The notes under the pieces were generated by a model. That model worked only from the letters and a program-made list of their open reading frames with translations, was not told the origin of the DNA and ran no database searches. This document shows positions 47,315-49,714 of a stretch of 49,714 nt of DNA, piece by piece (position 1 is the first letter of the stretch; every line of letters starts with the position of its first letter). The position numbers were made by a program, and so were the translations under genes. Source of the stretch: Trichomonas tenax (Eukaryota; Parabasalia; Trichomonadida; Trichomonadidae). The DNA lies in the NCBI GenBank assembly GCA_023091735.1, contig JALKBU010000306.1, positions 1-49,714 on the forward strand, written 5' to 3'.

Positions 47315-48417
47315 ATAAGCACTGTAATCAATAAATATGTTAAATACAGATTCAATTCACCATCATTTGGCTATCTGAATATAGTTAATAAACATTTTGC
47401 ATTTCCTCTGATTGTACAAAAGAAAGACGGTTTAAATGTAAATGAGGACATAGTCCAAGGTTCTGCGAACCACGATAACATAACTGAATCGGTCATTATG
47501 TTCGTCGATAATATTTATTTAGAGGACCTCGTGAAGTTTCAGAAAAAAGAATATAGATTGATTAAAGTATATTATTGGACAGGAAAGAGGGATTTTAGAA
47601 TTCAGGAACAGTTTAAAAAATTATTTAATAAAAGACTCGAATATAAGAAACAGGGCAATAGTTTGCAACAGCTGTATAAATTAATTATGAATTTGGCCTA
47701 TGGTAAGACGATACAAAAACCAGTAAGTAATGACTTGAAATTTAAACACGGTGAAGAAGAAATAGATAAATATGTAAGTAAGAATTATGAATATATTAGG
47801 GATGAAATAGAAATAAGAGACGAATCACATATGTTTAAATTAATGAAATCGTTAGATAAACAGTTCGGCAATACATTATTAGGGGTTCAAATTCTGTCTA
47901 TGTCAAAGAGAATCATGAATGAAGTAATGTGTTTAGCATACGATTTGAAATGTCATATATACTATCAGATAGCTTCATGATAGAATTGGATGATTTGGAG
48001 AAATTAGAAAATGAGTACGAAAAAATATACGGAAGGAAATTAAGAGGTAGCGATTTAGGTAATTTTCACCCTGATTTTGAACCAATTAATGGTGAAATTC
48101 CTGTTTCGGTAGAGTCCATATTTCTGATGAAGAAAATGTATGTTCATAAACTTATGAATTCAAAGGGTGAAATAGCGTATCATATACGAGGAAAAGGACT
48201 TACCCAACAAAATATTAAAAATAAATGTTAAGATGAAATGATGATATATGACCCCATGAATTTATATAATAGACTCTATAACGGCTAATCCGTCACTTTT
48301 GATCTAGCGGAAGGTCAGCCATGCTTTAAATTTAATAAAAATTTGACTGTTGAAACACTTGATGAATTCAAAAGAAAAATAAAAGCTTCATATGATAAGG
48401 GAATATATTCGTTCTGA
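47315..48417 (+). pseudogene. Maverick protein-primed family B DNA polymerase, C-terminal fragment
   Basis: Open from 47315 and polymerase-like from about 47342. The palm motif B is visible (KLIMNLAYGKTIQK, about 47680-47720), preceded by a typical helix (KRLEYKKQGNS). At about 47965-47980 the frame ends in a TGA exactly where motif C (YxDTDS) should be; a small deletion there removes part of the motif and shifts the frame. The second frame continues (ELDDLEKLENEYEKIYGRKL ... HIRGKGLTQQNI) with in-frame TAA at 48229 and after YNG, to a TGA at 48415. Exonuclease domain and motif A are absent. Polintons use this enzyme to copy themselves; this copy is dead. Confidence 0.85.
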
Positions 48418-48449
48418 TGCTCACCATACTATTTTTGTATTGAATTCAT

Positions 48450-48602
48450 TTATTTTTGAATCCGACAATTTATTATTGAACGAATGGTATTTAATTTTTC
48501 AATTTCGTTTTCCTTCTCTTCATCACTCAATTTAACATTCTTTGTTTTTAAGTAATGAATTTTAGACTTAATCCTATTTAATATCGTAACTTTTGAATCC
48601 AT
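48450..48602 (-). CDS. 50-aa coiled-coil ORF in the Maverick fragment
   Basis: ATG at 48600-48602 to TAA at 48450-48452, uninterrupted. The peptide is a Lys/Glu/Ile-rich helix (NVKLSDEEKENEIEKLNTI). It lies between the convergent polymerase and integrase remnants, downstream of the integrase end by about 5 bases on the same strand. It is the only intact frame of this Maverick fragment; small helical ORFs are common in these elements but I cannot name it. Confidence 0.55.
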   Translation of the reverse strand: MDSKVTILNRIKSKIHYLKTKNVKLSDEEKENEIEKLNTIRSIINCRIQK

Positions 48603-48607
48603 TTATT

Positions 48608-49390
48608 TCAAAATTTATCAAAATAGTAATGAGTTATATAATAAATAGGAACTTCAATAATCTTTGGTTTGAGATTCTTCGAATCTTTAACCTTTGCTCC
48701 AACCTTAACTAATCAATTACCGTTAATATATCTGATAAATTCTCCCACTGTATCAAATCGACGTCTTCTTTTTGTCATTGATTTATCAGTTTTACCATAA
48801 TCAAGATGAAACATTACCTTATCACCTTCTTTAAAGTTCATCAATCCATGTTTCATTTGTTCATTTTTGATTTCATTTAATTTTTCGGTCTGTTTTCGTA
48901 TATATTCCCATTCTTTGGAGATGTTGGTGTGCATTTCTATAGGTTTCATGTTTATCATTCTATGTCATGTGTTATTGTAATAATAAACTAATTGTTGAAT
49001 GATAGAGTCGTAGTTTCCATTTAAGCAAATTTGACCATTAACTCCTAATGCATCCCTTAATGTTCTCATTACTGCATCAACTATTTTATTATGAAATGTA
49101 TATGGTAATGATGAAAAGTAAAAGTTAATGTTTGAGAAATATTTAGTCATTACTGATTTAAAACCTCTATCACCATCACCTCTGATATTATTAACTAGGT
49201 GATTAAATCTTAATTGTTCCTGATCAATTAAATATTGTATTGCTTGCCTCGTTTCTTGTTCTGATTTATTTAATACCCTAATACAATATAAATATCTAGT
49301 ATTAATATTTATAGCGAATAAGTGAGTTATACTACCCTTTGAATGTTCTAAATGATCAATTTCCCATGAATAAAGTGATGTAGTTAGTAA
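48608..49390 (-). pseudogene. Maverick retroviral-type integrase, 5'-truncated
   Basis: A single minus-strand frame of 261 codons with two internal TGA codons (after YYYNNT near 48962, and after INGN near 48713). Core: SWEIDHLEHSKGSITHLFA, carrying the first catalytic Asp, then NIRGDGDRGFKS, then HNKIVDAVMRTLRDALG where the third acidic residue lies. The C-terminal part (FKEGDKVMFHLDYGK ... RRRRFDTVGEF) is the SH3/chromo-like tail of c-integrases. The zinc-binding N-terminus is missing: similarity stops at 49390, where an inverted repeat begins. These enzymes insert Maverick DNA and belong to the same decayed element as the polymerase. Confidence 0.85.
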
Positions 49391-49391
49391 T

Positions 49392-49440
49392 TAGATGTTC
49401 GCAGAATCCACAGCTGCGCCGTGTCTTCCCCGAACATCTA
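49392..49440. repeat. GC-rich hairpin (TAGATGTTCG/CGAACATCTA) at the integrase break
   Basis: Perfect 10-bp arms at 49392-49401 and 49431-49440 enclose a 29-base GC-rich loop (CAGAATCCACAGCTGCGCCG and on), very unlike the AT-rich surroundings. It sits exactly where the integrase truncates, so it may be the end of another mobile element or a structured RNA. Confidence 0.75.
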
Positions 49441-49609
49441 TTTAAATATATTTACGACAGAATTAGTTTTACAAGTTAGGTCCCCCCATATAAAAAATAA
49501 ATTTTTGAATTTCTTACAAATTAACGTTAATTTTGATTTTGAAACTAATGGTTTTATAAAATCTAGTCACTTTTAAAAATAATTTATTTTTTTATTTCCT
49601 AAGTAAACA
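49441..49609. other. Leader region of the NUMOD4 gene
   Basis: AT-rich with a GGTCCCCCCATA block near 49480. TCACTTTTAAAAA at about 49567 is an Inr-like sequence about 40 bases before the ATG. Confidence 0.45.
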
Positions 49610-49714
49610 ATGACATTCATTCCTTTGAAAGGTTATGAGGGTAAATACGAAATATTGAATATTTATCCTTACTGTATAAAGAAAGTGGAGAACAATAAGA
49701 TTCTAAACATTTAT
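49610..49714 (+). CDS. NUMOD4-motif protein (HNH endonuclease type), 5' end only
   Basis: ATG at 49610, open to the window edge (35 codons). The peptide MTFIPLKGYEGKYEILNIYP followed by CIKKVENNKIL has the NUMOD4 signature (W/IxPIKGYEGxYxxSNxGxVxS-like), a DNA-binding module found at the N-terminus of HNH homing endonucleases and often linked with AP2 domains. The family is typical of phages and giant-virus-like DNA, so horizontal origin is likely. Whether an HNH or AP2 domain follows cannot be seen here. Confidence 0.7.
   Translation, partial: MTFIPLKGYEGKYEILNIYPYCIKKVENNKILNIY

Noticed and set aside
23076..49390. Reassigned TGA codon (TGA as Trp) to explain the many internal TGA stops
   Set aside because: Intact genes such as the pseudokinase terminate at TGA and use TGG for Trp, and the broken genes also contain TAA stops and frameshifts, so decay explains them.
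1..49714. CRISPR arrays or bacterial operon signals
   Set aside because: No regularly spaced direct repeats or Shine-Dalgarno-led gene strings; gene content is clearly eukaryotic.

Overview
The window looks like nuclear DNA of a trichomonad parabasalid (Trichomonas/Tritrichomonas type); I cannot name the species. Reasons: about one-third GC, long AT-rich spacers, intron-free genes, TCA-pyrimidine-rich initiator (Inr) motifs within about 5-20 bases of start codons (the core promoter known from Trichomonas vaginalis), stop codons overlapping TAAA, Maverick/Polinton remnants, and typical families (class II aldolase, short R2R3 Myb proteins, Pmp-like beta-helix surface proteins, flagellar CFAP54).

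Layout. 1-5.1 kb: start of an unknown gene leaving the left edge, a 1.7-kb hairpin-rich foldback transposon (992-2689) flanked by 17-18-bp direct repeats, an internally deleted class II fructose-bisphosphate aldolase pseudogene, and a PLAC8-like small protein. 5.4-16 kb: a MAPK-like pseudokinase, a TBL1-type LisH/WD40 protein, a 759-aa helical unknown, a membrane-anchored P-loop ATPase and a tail-anchored coiled-coil protein, then a 1.9-kb spacer. 16-28 kb: a 2,321-aa CFAP54 homologue (central-pair axoneme), a decayed cysteine-rich membrane-protein pseudogene, and an 844-aa helical protein with weak RasGAP resemblance. 29.5-35.5 kb: secretory/surface genes (saposin-like protein, oligosaccharyltransferase STT3, two beta-helix membrane proteins). 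35.9-42.2 kb: ribosomal protein eL8, a 0.3-kb MITE, an unknown gene, an R2R3 Myb protein, a small frameshifted gene and an unknown 416-aa protein. 42.3-45.3 kb: a 3-kb Maverick deletion derivative with a 5-bp target duplication and about 534-bp terminal repeats, itself hit by a 9-bp-TSD MITE and a TTAA-TSD MITE. 45.6-46.8 kb: an ankyrin protein. 47.3-49.4 kb: a decayed Maverick fragment (DNA polymerase B, small coiled-coil ORF, integrase). At the right edge a NUMOD4-type (HNH endonuclease family) gene begins.

No operons are apparent; genes sit on both strands, mostly with their own Inr. The most notable structure not covered by standard gene calls is a family of foldback/MITE elements (992-2689 and 36990-37283) with 16-18-bp flanking repeats, whose terminal repeats carry the motif TTTACATGTCA. 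The same motif recurs singly or in clusters just upstream of several gene starts, which suggests a link between these elements and gene promoters.
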